Shown one piece after another: positions 1 to 7,623 of a stretch of 64,000 nucleotides of DNA. Numbering within the stretch: the stretch's first letter is position 1; every line of letters begins with the position of its first letter. A program made the position numbers and the translations under genes. The notes below the pieces were generated by a model. That model saw only the letters and a program-made list of their open reading frames with translations, did no database searches and was not told the DNA's origin. This DNA comes from Pedobacter ureilyticus (GTDB lineage: Bacteria; Bacteroidota; Bacteroidia; Sphingobacteriales; Sphingobacteriaceae): positions 124,001 through 188,000 of the forward strand of contig NZ_SSHJ01000002.1 in NCBI RefSeq assembly GCF_005925345.1. Direction: 5' to 3'.

Positions 1-150
1 CAAGACATTATACATCTCTCCAGAAAGCTTGGTGTTAGGCTTATTATCCACAGCATAGCCCTTCTTCCCAAGGAATTCTACCGCCGTAGCCAATCCTATG
101 TTAAGTTCCTTTGCTGCTTTTAATAATACTACTGTTTTGTCGTCTGACAT
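1..150 (-). CDS. infB: Translation initiation factor IF-2, N-terminal fragment
   Basis: Partial: only the first 50 codons lie in the window and the frame runs off the left edge. The translation begins MSDDKTVVLLKAAKELN and continues with a helix-turn pattern (IGLATAVEFLGKKGY) typical of the IF2_N subdomain of bacterial IF-2, the GTPase that delivers initiator fMet-tRNA to the 30S ribosome. It lies 67 bp downstream of nusA on the same strand, the usual rimP-nusA-infB order. The ATG at 150-148 is the only sensible start; there is no clear Shine-Dalgarno sequence. A perfect DnaA-box 9-mer (TTATCCACA, 44-52) falls within the gene and is probably accidental. Confidence 0.85.
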   Translation of the reverse strand, partial: MSDDKTVVLLKAAKELNIGLATAVEFLGKKGYAVDNKPNTKLSGEMYNVL

Positions 151-217
151 TGATTATCCTGTTTTTTCTAATTATACAAAAGTAACGTTTATTCTGATTT
201 AATTCAAGTAAAGACTT

Positions 218-1453
218 TTATTCGAATTCTGATTGCAGAATAGCAATTACTTCTTTGATTGTTTCTTCTTCTAGATCGGTTCTTTTCACTAACTCATCTA
301 AAGAAAGTGACAATACACTTTTTGCGGTATCTAAACCGATTGCTTTTAATTCATCGATGATCCAGCTATCGATTTCGTCTGAGAATTCTTCTAAATCCAC
401 ATCCTCATCTTCTTCGCCAGCTTCACGATAAACATCTATTTCATAACCAGTTAACTTGCCGGCCAACTTAATATTATGTCCACCACGACCAATTGCTAAT
501 GATACTTGATCTGGTTTTAAATAAACCGATGCACGTTTAGTTTCATCATCTAATTTAATAGAAGTGATTTTTGCCGGGCTTAAAGCACGTTGGATATATA
601 ACGAAATATTGGTAGTAAAGTTGATTACATCAATATTTTCATTTTTTAATTCTCGCACGATACCGTGGATACGAGAACCTTTCATGCCCACACACGCACC
701 AACTGGATCAATTCTATCATCATAAGACTCTACAGCAACTTTAGCACGTTCTCCTGGTTCACGAACAATTTTCTTAATGGTAATTAAACCGTCGAAAATT
801 TCTGGAACTTCGATTTCGAACAAACGTTGCAAGAATTCTGGAGCTACCCTAGAAATGATAATCTTAGGTGTAGCGTTTACCATATCTACTTTAGAAATTA
901 CGGCACGTACTGCATCTCCTTTCTTAAAATAATCAGCCGGAATTTGTTCCGTTTTAGGCATCAACAACTCGTTACCTTCATCGTCTAACACCAAAGTTTC
1001 CTTTTTCCAAACTTGGTAAACCTCGCCTGTTACAATTTCGCCTACCCTATCTTTATATTTTTTGAAGATTTCGTCTTTTTCTAGTTCTAATACTTTAGAA
1101 ACTAAAGTTTGACGAGCGGCTAAAATAGCTCTTCGGCCAAAACTTTCTAAAGTAATTTGCTCTATATAATCGTCGCCAACCTCTAAATCAGCATCGTACT
1201 GGTGTACTTCAGCCAATTCAATTTCCAAGTCATCATCTTCAGAAAAACCATCTTCCATTACTTTTCTGGTTCTCCAAATCTCCAAATCTCCGTTATCTGG
1301 GTTCACAATCACATCGCAGTTTTCATCTGTTCCGTATTTTTTACGCAACATACTACGAAACACCTCTTCTAATACGCTAATTACCGTAGGGCGGTCGATA
1401 TTCTTAAAGTCTTTAAACTCTTGAAAAGAATCGATTAAATTAATATTGTTCAT
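218..1453 (-). CDS. nusA: Transcription termination/antitermination factor NusA
   Basis: 411 aa. NusA binds RNA polymerase through its N-terminal domain (about 1-130) and nascent RNA through S1 (about 135-205, GEIVTGEVYQ) and two KH domains (KH1 with GACVGMKGSRI near 252; KH2 with AIGRGGHNIKLA near 322). An acidic linker (EEDEDVDLEEF, near 350) leads to a short helical C-terminal domain (LGLDTAKSVLSL-like helix-hairpin-helix to 411), shorter than the double acidic-repeat tail of Escherichia coli NusA, as usual outside gammaproteobacteria. The start is ATG at 1453, 2 bp after the rimP stop, so the two are co-transcribed. Domain order and operon position make the identification secure. Confidence 0.97.
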   Translation of the reverse strand: MNNINLIDSFQEFKDFKNIDRPTVISVLEEVFRSMLRKKYGTDENCDVIVNPDNGDLEIWRTRKVMEDGFSEDDDLEIELAEVHQYDADLEVGDDYIEQITLESFGRRAILAARQTLVSKVLELEKDEIFKKYKDRVGEIVTGEVYQVWKKETLVLDDEGNELLMPKTEQIPADYFKKGDAVRAVISKVDMVNATPKIIISRVAPEFLQRLFEIEVPEIFDGLITIKKIVREPGERAKVAVESYDDRIDPVGACVGMKGSRIHGIVRELKNENIDVINFTTNISLYIQRALSPAKITSIKLDDETKRASVYLKPDQVSLAIGRGGHNIKLAGKLTGYEIDVYREAGEEDEDVDLEEFSDEIDSWIIDELKAIGLDTAKSVLSLSLDELVKRTDLEEETIKEVIAILQSEFE

Positions 1454-1455
1454 TT

Positions 1456-1920
1456 TTACTTAAATGAAATTAAAACCTTTGTTTCTATTATATCTTTTAA
1501 CTCAATTTGGCTACTTACCAACTGCACTTTTTTTCCTTTTTCTTTCATTTGCTCCTCAATGGTAATCGAGGTCTCGTTTGCAGCTACCAGTTTACCTTCT
1601 TTTTTATCGCCGTTAGTTAATTTTAACGCCAACTCTCTGCCAATGTTTTTGGCATATTGCCTAGTTAATTTTAACGGTTCGCCAACACCTGGAGAAGAAA
1701 CTTCGAGATTGTATGCGGTTTCTATGGCATTTTCTTCTTCTAAATGAAAACCAACATGCCTGCTTATAGCAACACAATCTTGGATACTGATGCCCTGATC
1801 GCCATCTACGTGTATAATCAACTTGTTGTTGGGCAACATCTTAACCTCAACCAAAAACAACTCTGGTCTATCTGCAATTTTCTCCTCTACCAGTTCTCTA
1901 ACTCGCTTTTCTACCTGCAT
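1456..1920 (-). CDS. rimP: Ribosome maturation factor RimP
   Basis: 154 aa from ATG 1920 (MQVEKRVRELVEEKI). A TTG two codons upstream is possible but ATG fits the family better. RimP assists 30S subunit maturation. The N-terminal alpha/beta domain carries the family hallmarks IHVDGDQGISIQDCVAISR and NLEVSSPGVGEPL; the C-terminal SH3-like barrel follows from about residue 85. It is the first gene of the rimP-nusA-infB operon. There is no Shine-Dalgarno sequence, but a strong hairpin followed by a U-rich tract lies only about 27 bp before the start (separate entry), which may attenuate the operon. Confidence 0.95.
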   Translation of the reverse strand: MQVEKRVRELVEEKIADRPELFLVEVKMLPNNKLIIHVDGDQGISIQDCVAISRHVGFHLEEENAIETAYNLEVSSPGVGEPLKLTRQYAKNIGRELALKLTNGDKKEGKLVAANETSITIEEQMKEKGKKVQLVSSQIELKDIIETKVLISFK

Positions 1921-1931
1921 ATACAAATTAT

Positions 1932-1962
1932 TGCTAAATAAAAAGAGGGGACACCTGTCCCC
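1932..1962 (-). terminator. Hairpin plus U-tract just upstream of rimP (terminator or attenuator)
   Basis: Read on the minus strand, a perfect 7-bp stem GGGGACA/TGTCCCC (1962-1956 with 1953-1947) with a 2-nt loop is followed by CTCTTTTTATTTAG. This looks like an intrinsic terminator. It lies between the upstream lipoprotein gene and rimP, about 27 nt before the rimP ATG, so it may end the lipoprotein transcript or act as an attenuator in the rimP-nusA-infB leader. The very tight loop is unusual; pairing may open to a 6-bp stem with a 4-nt loop. Confidence 0.55.
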
Positions 1963-2090
1963 CCGTTTCTTGTTTTGCCCTGCAAAGCTACAAAATTATT
2001 TTGATTTAAAAAACCAAATTTAGCTTAGCACTAATGTGTTAGAAATTAAGTTGGGCATACTTAACTTTACAGATTGGAGTCGTTTAACGA

Positions 2091-2231
2091 TTATTTACCT
2101 AATATCTTACCGTAAACGGCTAACCGCCTGATCATACCCGAAAGCTTATCGGAAGCAGTTTTTCTAGTGATATTTACGGCTTTGCAAAACTTAAATACTA
2201 TAACGATATAAGATTGGAGCCAAGCAAAACT
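2091..2231 (-). pseudogene. Possible remnant of a four-helix-bundle (S23-type) protein
   Basis: A 46-codon stretch open between two stops, without a usable start except a Met 14 codons before the end. Its translation includes NITRKTASDKLSGMIRR followed by LAVYGK. This resembles, loosely, the ITRKFP...YGLTSQIRRAAVSIP segment of four-helix-bundle proteins related to the 23S rRNA intervening-sequence protein. The match is from memory and short; chance coding is a real alternative. Confidence 0.25.
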
Positions 2232-2238
2232 TTAGCTA

Positions 2239-2655
2239 TTATTTACGCACCAATATTTTTTCTTTTTGTTTAATGCTCTTGCCCACATCGCCTTTTAAGA
2301 TGTCTTCTGTTTTACCAAAACTACTATTCAGAAGTGTTTTTATAAGATAGGATCGCCCGCTCTCAAAAGGTAAATCTGGAATAAAAGCGAGTGTGTCGTT
2401 TTTGATGAACGTTTTCCCTTTGATTGCTATTTCTTGAGCTTTTCTATCTTCATTTAATTCTGAAACTGTAATTAACTCTTGTAAAAGACTATCTGTCTGT
2501 TCTTTCACTCTAAACAAAGTAACTTCGTCTAGCCCAGTAAATAAAATGGCTGTACTGTCTGTAGAGAAATTAATTTCTACCTCTTTTCCCTTTTTTAAGG
2601 AACAGGAAGAAAAAACGAAACAACAAATTGCGAATAATGTTAACTTGCTAAACAT
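2239..2655 (-). CDS. Small hypothetical lipoprotein
   Basis: 138 aa. The N-terminus MFSKLTLFAICCFVFSSC is a lipoprotein signal peptide with lipobox FSSC (modified Cys about residue 18), so the mature protein should be membrane-anchored, in this phylum often at the outer membrane. The mature part alternates polar strands and helices and has no motif I recognise. It starts 14 bp from the divergently transcribed holin-like gene, so the two promoters must overlap or lie inside the opposite genes. Function unknown; the assignment rests on the intact frame and the convincing signal peptide. Confidence 0.75.
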   Translation of the reverse strand: MFSKLTLFAICCFVFSSCSLKKGKEVEINFSTDSTAILFTGLDEVTLFRVKEQTDSLLQELITVSELNEDRKAQEIAIKGKTFIKNDTLAFIPDLPFESGRSYLIKTLLNSSFGKTEDILKGDVGKSIKQKEKILVRK

Positions 2656-2669
2656 TTAACTAAGTTACT

Positions 2670-3020
2670 ATGATTAAACTAATTTTAGAAGTATTATTAA
2701 TGGGGCTTGCTGTTATGCTTGGCGCATTTTTAGTTCCAGGTGTTTCTGTAGACGGCTACGGAAGCGCCCTACTTGCTGCAATTTTAATTGCCGTAGCCAA
2801 CGCCACCATTGGGCTGGTGCTGAGGTTTTTTACTTTCCCGCTAAACTTTTTAACATTGGGATTGGTTTCCTTTATTATTTCTGTTTTGATGATTTTACTG
2901 GTAGACCACTGGATGAGCGGTTTCAACACTTCCGGGTTTCTTTCGGCAGCAGTTTTAGCTATTGCCGTTGCAGTAATTAAGATGATTTTAGACGCTGCAT
3001 TTGGGGTAGAGAAATCATGA
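2670..3020 (+). CDS. Phage holin family 4 / small four-TM membrane protein
   Basis: 116 aa, almost entirely hydrophobic, with four predicted transmembrane segments (about 4-24, 30-51, 57-78, 90-110). The pattern LGAFLVPGVSVDGYGSALLAAILIA-like followed by FFTFPLNFLTLGLVSF matches the Phage_holin_4_2 family (PF04020), which is widespread on bacterial chromosomes and normally not part of a prophage. No phage genes are nearby. Its role in the inner membrane is unknown. ATG at 2670 is the natural start. Confidence 0.8.
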   Translation: MIKLILEVLLMGLAVMLGAFLVPGVSVDGYGSALLAAILIAVANATIGLVLRFFTFPLNFLTLGLVSFIISVLMILLVDHWMSGFNTSGFLSAAVLAIAVAVIKMILDAAFGVEKS

Positions 3021-3033
3021 CCATTTAAGAAAA

Positions 3034-3087
3034 GCCACAGACGCACAGATTTTTATAGCTAACATTATTCATCTGTGTATCTGTGGC
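3034..3087. repeat. Palindromic dispersed repeat (GCCACAGAnnCACAGAT), bidirectional terminator candidate
   Basis: GCCACAGACGCACAGAT (3034-3050) and ATCTGTGTATCTGTGGC (3071-3087) are inverted copies matching at 15 of 17 positions, separated by a 20-nt loop. On the minus strand the stem is followed by TTTTCTT and on the plus strand by seven A then T-rich sequence. It lies between the convergent holin-like and acyl-CoA dehydrogenase genes, where a shared terminator is expected. A single related arm occurs at 44180-44196. Confidence 0.65.
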
Positions 3088-3117
3088 AAAAAAATATCTC
3101 TTTTAAATGCTAAAGCA

Positions 3118-4257
3118 TTAAGATAAAACACTCCTACTGATTACCAGTTTTTGTATCTCAGAAGTGCCTTCGTAAATCTGGGTAATTTTGGCATCTCTCA
3201 TTAATCGTTCTACGTGATATTCTTTTACAAAACCGTAGCCACCATGAATTTGTACAGCCTCAACGGTAACATCCATAGCTACCTTGCTTGCAAATAACTT
3301 GGCCATAGAGCCTTCTAAAGTATAGGGTAAGCCTTGGTCTTTCATCCAAGCGGCTTTGTACACCAGTAACCTTGCAGCTTCTATTTGGGTAGCCATGTCT
3401 GCCAGTTTAAATGCTATGGCCTGATGATCTGCAATTGGCTTGCCGAATGCCTTACGCTCTTTAGCATAGGCTAACGCTAATTCATAAGCACCCGCAGCAA
3501 TGCCTAAAGCTTGTGCAGCAATGCCTATTCTTCCACCCTCTAAAGTTTTCATGGCAAACTTAAAGCCAAATCCGTCTTCGCCAATGCGGTTTTCTTTTGG
3601 CACCTTCACATCGTTGAACATTAAAGAATGCGTATCAGATCCCCTAATGCCTAGCTTATTTTCTTTAGGGCCTATGGTAAATCCAGGTGTTCCTTTTTCT
3701 ACAATAAATGCATTTATGCCTTTGTGTTTAAGTTCTGGATGGGTTTGTGCAATCACTAAATACGTACTGGCCGTGCTACCGTTGGTAATCCAGTTCTTGG
3801 TGCCATTAAGTAAATAATAGTCTCCCTTGTCTTCGGCAGTAGTGTGCTGCGATGTGGCATCAGAACCTGCTTCTGGTTCAGACAGACAGAAGGCGCCAAT
3901 TTGCTCTCCCGACGCTAAAGGTTTTAAATACTTTTCTTTTTGCGCTTCTGTTCCATATTTTTCCAGTCCGTAGCAAACCAAAGAATTGTTTACAGAAACT
4001 ACCACCGAGGCCGAAGCGTCTATTTTAGAAAGCTCTTCCATTACCAGAGTGTACGAAACAGTATCCATGCCACCTCCGTTGTATTTCGGATCAACCATCA
4101 TCCCTAAAAAGCCCAGCTCGCCCATACTTTTTACTTGCGCTGCCGGAAATTTTTGATGCTCGTCTCTTTCTATAACTCCTGGTTTTAATTCATTTTGGGC
4201 AAAATCCCTAGCAGCCTGTCTAATCATTTGCTGCTCTTCGCTCAATTCAAAATGCAT
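3118..4257 (-). CDS. Acyl-CoA dehydrogenase (short-chain/butyryl-type)
   Basis: 379 aa, the usual length for the family. It catalyses FAD-dependent alpha,beta-desaturation of acyl-CoA in fatty-acid or branched-chain amino-acid breakdown, passing electrons to ETF. The N-terminal helical domain starts MHFELSEEQQMIR; the middle beta domain carries the signature AFCLSEPEAGSDA (about 123-135) and WITNG; the C-terminal helical domain has QIHGGYGFVKEYHVER and the catalytic glutamate E363 in QIYEGTSEIQ. The glutamate position is that of short/medium-chain and butyryl-CoA dehydrogenases rather than isovaleryl-CoA enzymes. Monocistronic; ends at the palindromic repeat shared with the convergent gene. 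Exact chain-length specificity cannot be read. Confidence 0.93.
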   Translation of the reverse strand: MHFELSEEQQMIRQAARDFAQNELKPGVIERDEHQKFPAAQVKSMGELGFLGMMVDPKYNGGGMDTVSYTLVMEELSKIDASASVVVSVNNSLVCYGLEKYGTEAQKEKYLKPLASGEQIGAFCLSEPEAGSDATSQHTTAEDKGDYYLLNGTKNWITNGSTASTYLVIAQTHPELKHKGINAFIVEKGTPGFTIGPKENKLGIRGSDTHSLMFNDVKVPKENRIGEDGFGFKFAMKTLEGGRIGIAAQALGIAAGAYELALAYAKERKAFGKPIADHQAIAFKLADMATQIEAARLLVYKAAWMKDQGLPYTLEGSMAKLFASKVAMDVTVEAVQIHGGYGFVKEYHVERLMRDAKITQIYEGTSEIQKLVISRSVLS

Positions 4258-4461
4258 AATTATAAAGGTATAAGTTGGTTAGAATCAAAGATAGCATTAT
4301 TTGAAATAATACTATGCAAACATAGCAATAACTTTTAAAGTTGAAACTTGCGATTTATTTTAAGTAGCTGCGTTTGTTCAATATTTCAAAACCGGCCTTG
4401 TTTCGTTAAAAACAAACAACAAAACCTTTTACCACTTAAAGCGCTTATACTTACCTAAAAC

Positions 4462-4482
4462 CATCTTGCTAAAGCAAGGATG
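4462..4482. other. Small hairpin in the upstream region of the beta-helix gene
   Basis: CATCTTGC TAAA GCAAGGATG forms an imperfect stem (one bulged base) followed by ATTTT on the plus strand. It sits within the 274-bp gap between two divergent genes. Downstream, TATTTTTG at 4501-4508 fits the Bacteroidota -7 consensus TAnnTTTG and would place transcription start about 18 bp before the ATG at 4532, but no TTTG lies at the right -33 distance. The role of the hairpin is unknown. Confidence 0.35.
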
Positions 4483-4531
4483 ATTTTAACATGTTTTTTA
4501 TATTTTTGCGCAAATCAATACGGCAAACGCT

Positions 4532-6154
4532 ATGAATAAGAACTTATTACCTCTAAGAAACTACGTTTTATCTATAAACATAAAAAGAGTAATAGCGCTT
4601 GCCGCTATTGTATTGGTTTGCTACGGACAATTAAATGCGGCCATTAGATATGTAAATATTAATGCTAGTGGCGCAAATAACGGAACCAGTTGGGCAAATG
4701 CTTACACTGATTTTAAAACAGCTGTTGATGCTGCAGTAATTGGCGATGAGATTTGGGTGGCTAAAGGCACCTATCAAACAGCGAGTGGCAATAGCTTTTC
4801 GATGAAAAACGGCGTTAAAATTTATGGTGGTTTTAATGGTGGTGAATTGTCTTTAAGCGACCGTAATTTTCTTAGCAACCCTACCAAACTAATGGGCAAC
4901 AACCAGCGTGTTATTTACAATAGTAGCTTAAATAATACGGCTACTATAGACGGTTTTATCATTACGGGCGGTGTTACTAATGCCGGCGGAGCCATGTATA
5001 ATGATAATTCTTCGCCAATTTTTTATAATTGTACTTTTACCCAAAACACGGCCACTTATGGTGGAGCCATAGGCAATTATCAATCTTCGCCAACTTTTTA
5101 TAATTGTGTATTTTCTCAAAATACTGCCAATTATGGCGGAGGTGTTGACAACGAACAATCTTCTCCAACTTTTTATAATTGTATATTTAAAGAAAATACC
5201 GCCATTGACGCTGGTGATGGCATTTACAATTACAGCGGGACAATAACGCTTGTTAACACGACGATGGTAAACAATGGCGCATACGGTTTTAGGAATGGCA
5301 GTGGCGCAGACCTAATCATTATCAAAAACAGTATTATTTGGGATAATATTGATGGTGGCTACACGGCAACTAACTCTTTAATAAAAGGAACAAACCCCAC
5401 CGGAGCAGGCAATATTAACGCTACTAACTTAACGGTAAATGAGGTTTTTGCCGATGCTTCAAATTTAGACTATGCCTTAAACCAAAACTCAATTGCTTTA
5501 AATAAAGGCGATAATGCTTCTTTTTTAGGCCTTGGTAGTACTACGCTTGATCTTGCTGGTAATGCTCGTGTATACAAATACAATAACTCTGGCGTGATAG
5601 ACCTAGGCGCCTACGAATACCAGGGAGACCCAGCTGTATTACCTGTGACACTGGTTGATTTTATTGCTAAAATTGAAGGCAACGGAGTTATACTGCAATG
5701 GCAAACCGCAAACGAAACCAACAACAAAGGTTTCATCGTGTATCGCAAAGGCGATGTTGGAGAATTTGTTTCCTTAAGCGAAATAAATGCTGATAATTCC
5801 TCAACCGTTGGCTATCAACGATACCAATTTGCCGATCAAAAACCTTTAAATGGCAATAACTATTACAAGTTGGTGCAAGTAGATAAAGACGGAGAACCCA
5901 CAGATTTAGGTACAAGAGCACTAAGTTTTTCGCTTTCTACACTAAGCATTCAGCTCTATCCTAATCCAACAACAAGCAAAGTATTTTTAAATGAGGAAGT
6001 TGAGGGGAGTTTTGTTTTATTCAACAACATCGGGCAGAAAATAGCAAATGGCACCTTAGCGCAGCTTAGGTCTGGGTGGGATATCTCGTCACTACAGAAA
6101 GGAATTTATTACTTTTCTATCAACGGAAATAGCTACAAAATATTGAAGCAATAA
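4532..6154 (+). CDS. Secreted parallel beta-helix protein with type IX sorting domain
   Basis: 540 aa. A long signal peptide (hydrophobic core about 20-35, cleavage near ANAA-like LNAAIRY) leads into a right-handed beta-helix region of the choice-of-anchor-Q/polymorphic outer-membrane type (RYVNINASG, GTSWANAYTDF). Residues about 160-235 hold three near-identical coils SSPTFYNCxFxxNTAxYGG. From about 370 a fibronectin-like strand domain (LPVTLVDFIAKIEGNGVILQW) precedes a C-terminal type A sorting domain (LYPNPTTSKVFL ... GIYYFSINGNSYKILKQ), which directs export through the type IX system and cell-surface anchoring or release. Ligand or enzymatic function is not evident. It stands alone on the plus strand. 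Confidence 0.85.
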   Translation: MNKNLLPLRNYVLSINIKRVIALAAIVLVCYGQLNAAIRYVNINASGANNGTSWANAYTDFKTAVDAAVIGDEIWVAKGTYQTASGNSFSMKNGVKIYGGFNGGELSLSDRNFLSNPTKLMGNNQRVIYNSSLNNTATIDGFIITGGVTNAGGAMYNDNSSPIFYNCTFTQNTATYGGAIGNYQSSPTFYNCVFSQNTANYGGGVDNEQSSPTFYNCIFKENTAIDAGDGIYNYSGTITLVNTTMVNNGAYGFRNGSGADLIIIKNSIIWDNIDGGYTATNSLIKGTNPTGAGNINATNLTVNEVFADASNLDYALNQNSIALNKGDNASFLGLGSTTLDLAGNARVYKYNNSGVIDLGAYEYQGDPAVLPVTLVDFIAKIEGNGVILQWQTANETNNKGFIVYRKGDVGEFVSLSEINADNSSTVGYQRYQFADQKPLNGNNYYKLVQVDKDGEPTDLGTRALSFSLSTLSIQLYPNPTTSKVFLNEEVEGSFVLFNNIGQKIANGTLAQLRSGWDISSLQKGIYYFSINGNSYKILKQ

Positions 6155-6243
6155 ATAAAGTCGATGCACTTTGTATCGTTTTGCAGCAAATTAATTAAAG
6201 CCTGTATTTCTGCTGTAATATGAGGTTATTAATAACTGGTAAA

Positions 6244-7221
6244 CTACCTTGGGAAGGTAAAGCTGGCTCCTAAAGCCAAAGCTTGGCTACGTTGAACTTT
6301 TAAGTCCATGTCTTTATCGTATAAAACAACACCAGTTAACGATACGTTTAAAAAACGATTGAGTTTGGCTGTCGCCGTCATATCTAAACGGTGATCTATT
6401 TGTCCAAAATCATCATAAGGGATAAACATATTGTACTTGGCCTTTAAAATAGTGTTTTTCATAATTTCTTTTTCAAAATTACTTACCACCTGAAAAGCAA
6501 GCTCATTTCTTAATTTTTTCCCTACCTCTACACCAAAACGATTGGTATTTTCACTTAGCACAAAAGTTTGACGGGCAGTACCCGTACCAATACGTGTAGA
6601 GAAAACTTTGCTGGGTTTATATTCAAAACCTAGAGATTCGGTTAAGTAGCCCGGCGCCATAAAGTTTGAAATAAGTTTAGCTTGCTCATTGCCGTTGGCA
6701 TCTTTGGAATAAGAAAAACCCTTGTCAAACTGCGACTCGAAACTAACCGAAGCGAAAAAATACCAGTTTTTAGATAACTGAAAGGCCGCTTTGTTATCCC
6801 AATAAATACGGTCGTTGGTTTTCTTTTGCAATTGGTCTTTGTTTTTAACCTTTCCGTATTGCATAATTACCTCGGTAGTGTAGCTGTAACTTTCTTTACT
6901 GTATTCAGCTTTGTAATTGAGCAGGGCACCAATAGCTATCGAATTTACACCACCACCCTTCCAGTTTTCGCTAAACGAAGCCTGGTTAGCGTTTATCCCA
7001 ACGGTTGCTTTTGTTTTCCAATAGTTGATTTTTGCTTGCACCAAAGCTGGTTTGAGCTCTACCGGTTGAAATAAAATTACACCTGTTCTAGTGGGAAGTG
7101 GACTACGTTTTAACCTGATTTCCATTTCTTTAACAGAGATGGGGATGGTATCTATTTCTTGTGCAGAAAGAGAGAAGAAAGTAGCTAAAACCGTAAGAGA
7201 TGTAAGTAATAAACGCTTCAT
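6244..7221 (-). CDS. DUF3078 outer-membrane beta-barrel protein
   Basis: 325 aa with an N-terminal signal peptide (MKRLLLTSLTVLATFFSLSAQ). The rest alternates amphipathic strands with aromatic girdles: NQASFSENWKGGGVNSIAIG, a hallmark of DUF3078 proteins of Bacteroidota, through to a C-terminal strand ending LGASFTFPR with the terminal-aromatic pattern of outer-membrane barrels. Function of the family is unknown; it is often considered an outer-membrane protein of about 12 strands. Monocistronic, 73 bp downstream of the 7295 gene, same strand. No clear terminator follows. Confidence 0.85.
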   Translation of the reverse strand: MKRLLLTSLTVLATFFSLSAQEIDTIPISVKEMEIRLKRSPLPTRTGVILFQPVELKPALVQAKINYWKTKATVGINANQASFSENWKGGGVNSIAIGALLNYKAEYSKESYSYTTEVIMQYGKVKNKDQLQKKTNDRIYWDNKAAFQLSKNWYFFASVSFESQFDKGFSYSKDANGNEQAKLISNFMAPGYLTESLGFEYKPSKVFSTRIGTGTARQTFVLSENTNRFGVEVGKKLRNELAFQVVSNFEKEIMKNTILKAKYNMFIPYDDFGQIDHRLDMTATAKLNRFLNVSLTGVVLYDKDMDLKVQRSQALALGASFTFPR

Positions 7222-7294
7222 TTTCTACAAAATAACGCAAAAATTTATGAAATATTGGTAACCGAATAGGGTTTTATGCTGCAAATTAACAAAA

Positions 7295-7621
7295 CTATCG
7301 TTTTATATTCCTAAATGAAGCGAATGTTTTTCGTGTCTTCAAATAGTTTAAATTGTGTTCGTTGGCAAAAGCTTCTTTCTCAAAAACAATGTTCATGTAG
7401 GCTTGATGATGGGACTTAAAACGAAAGAGGTTAACGAGGTAGTTAATTAAGTATAGGACGTAAAAAAGAATAAATAACAACTCTATTTGTTGCCTATGGT
7501 GTATCTTTTCGTGATTAAGTAACATTAAATCACCCTTATATTCTTTTCTTTTTAACAAGATAAAAGGATAAATAGCCATGGCCGCAACGGGCAATTTCGG
7601 AAAGATGATAAACAGCGTCAT
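7295..7621 (-). CDS. Small membrane protein with HExxH zinc-protease-like motif
   Basis: 108 aa. Two hydrophobic segments (about 1-22 and 46-66) flank HEKIHHRQQIELL (about residues 37-49), an HExxH metal-binding motif; a further acidic pair lies downstream in FEKEAFANE. The arrangement (helix, HExxH, helix, then Glu) resembles the catalytic core of M56/BlaR-type membrane metallopeptidases, cut down to a minimum. It starts 2 bp after the stop of the carboxypeptidase-regulatory-like gene, so they form an operon. Proteolytic activity is inference from the motif only. Confidence 0.65.
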   Translation of the reverse strand: MTLFIIFPKLPVAAMAIYPFILLKRKEYKGDLMLLNHEKIHHRQQIELLFILFYVLYLINYLVNLFRFKSHHQAYMNIVFEKEAFANEHNLNYLKTRKTFASFRNIKR

Positions 7622-7623
7622 TG

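Larger units (their letters stand above)
1921..2238. other. Gene-free leader region upstream of rimP
   Basis: 318 bp between rimP and a lipoprotein gene, both reading left. It contains the GGGGACA hairpin at 1947-1962, a 9-bp direct repeat AGATTGGAG (2071-2079 and 2211-2219), and an open but startless 46-codon minus-strand reading frame (2091-2231, separate entry). The promoter of the rimP-nusA-infB operon presumably lies here, but no clean TAnnTTTG box could be assigned. Confidence 0.6.

Noticed and set aside
44..52. DnaA box in infB as part of an origin
   Set aside because: Isolated copy inside coding sequence more than 50 kb from the other boxes.
1559..2023. Plus-strand open frames over rimP
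   Set aside because: Antisense to a securely identified gene, no start context or homology.
2670..3020. Holin-family gene as a sign of a prophage
   Set aside because: No integrase, capsid, tail or lysis genes nearby; PF04020 proteins are common chromosomal membrane proteins.
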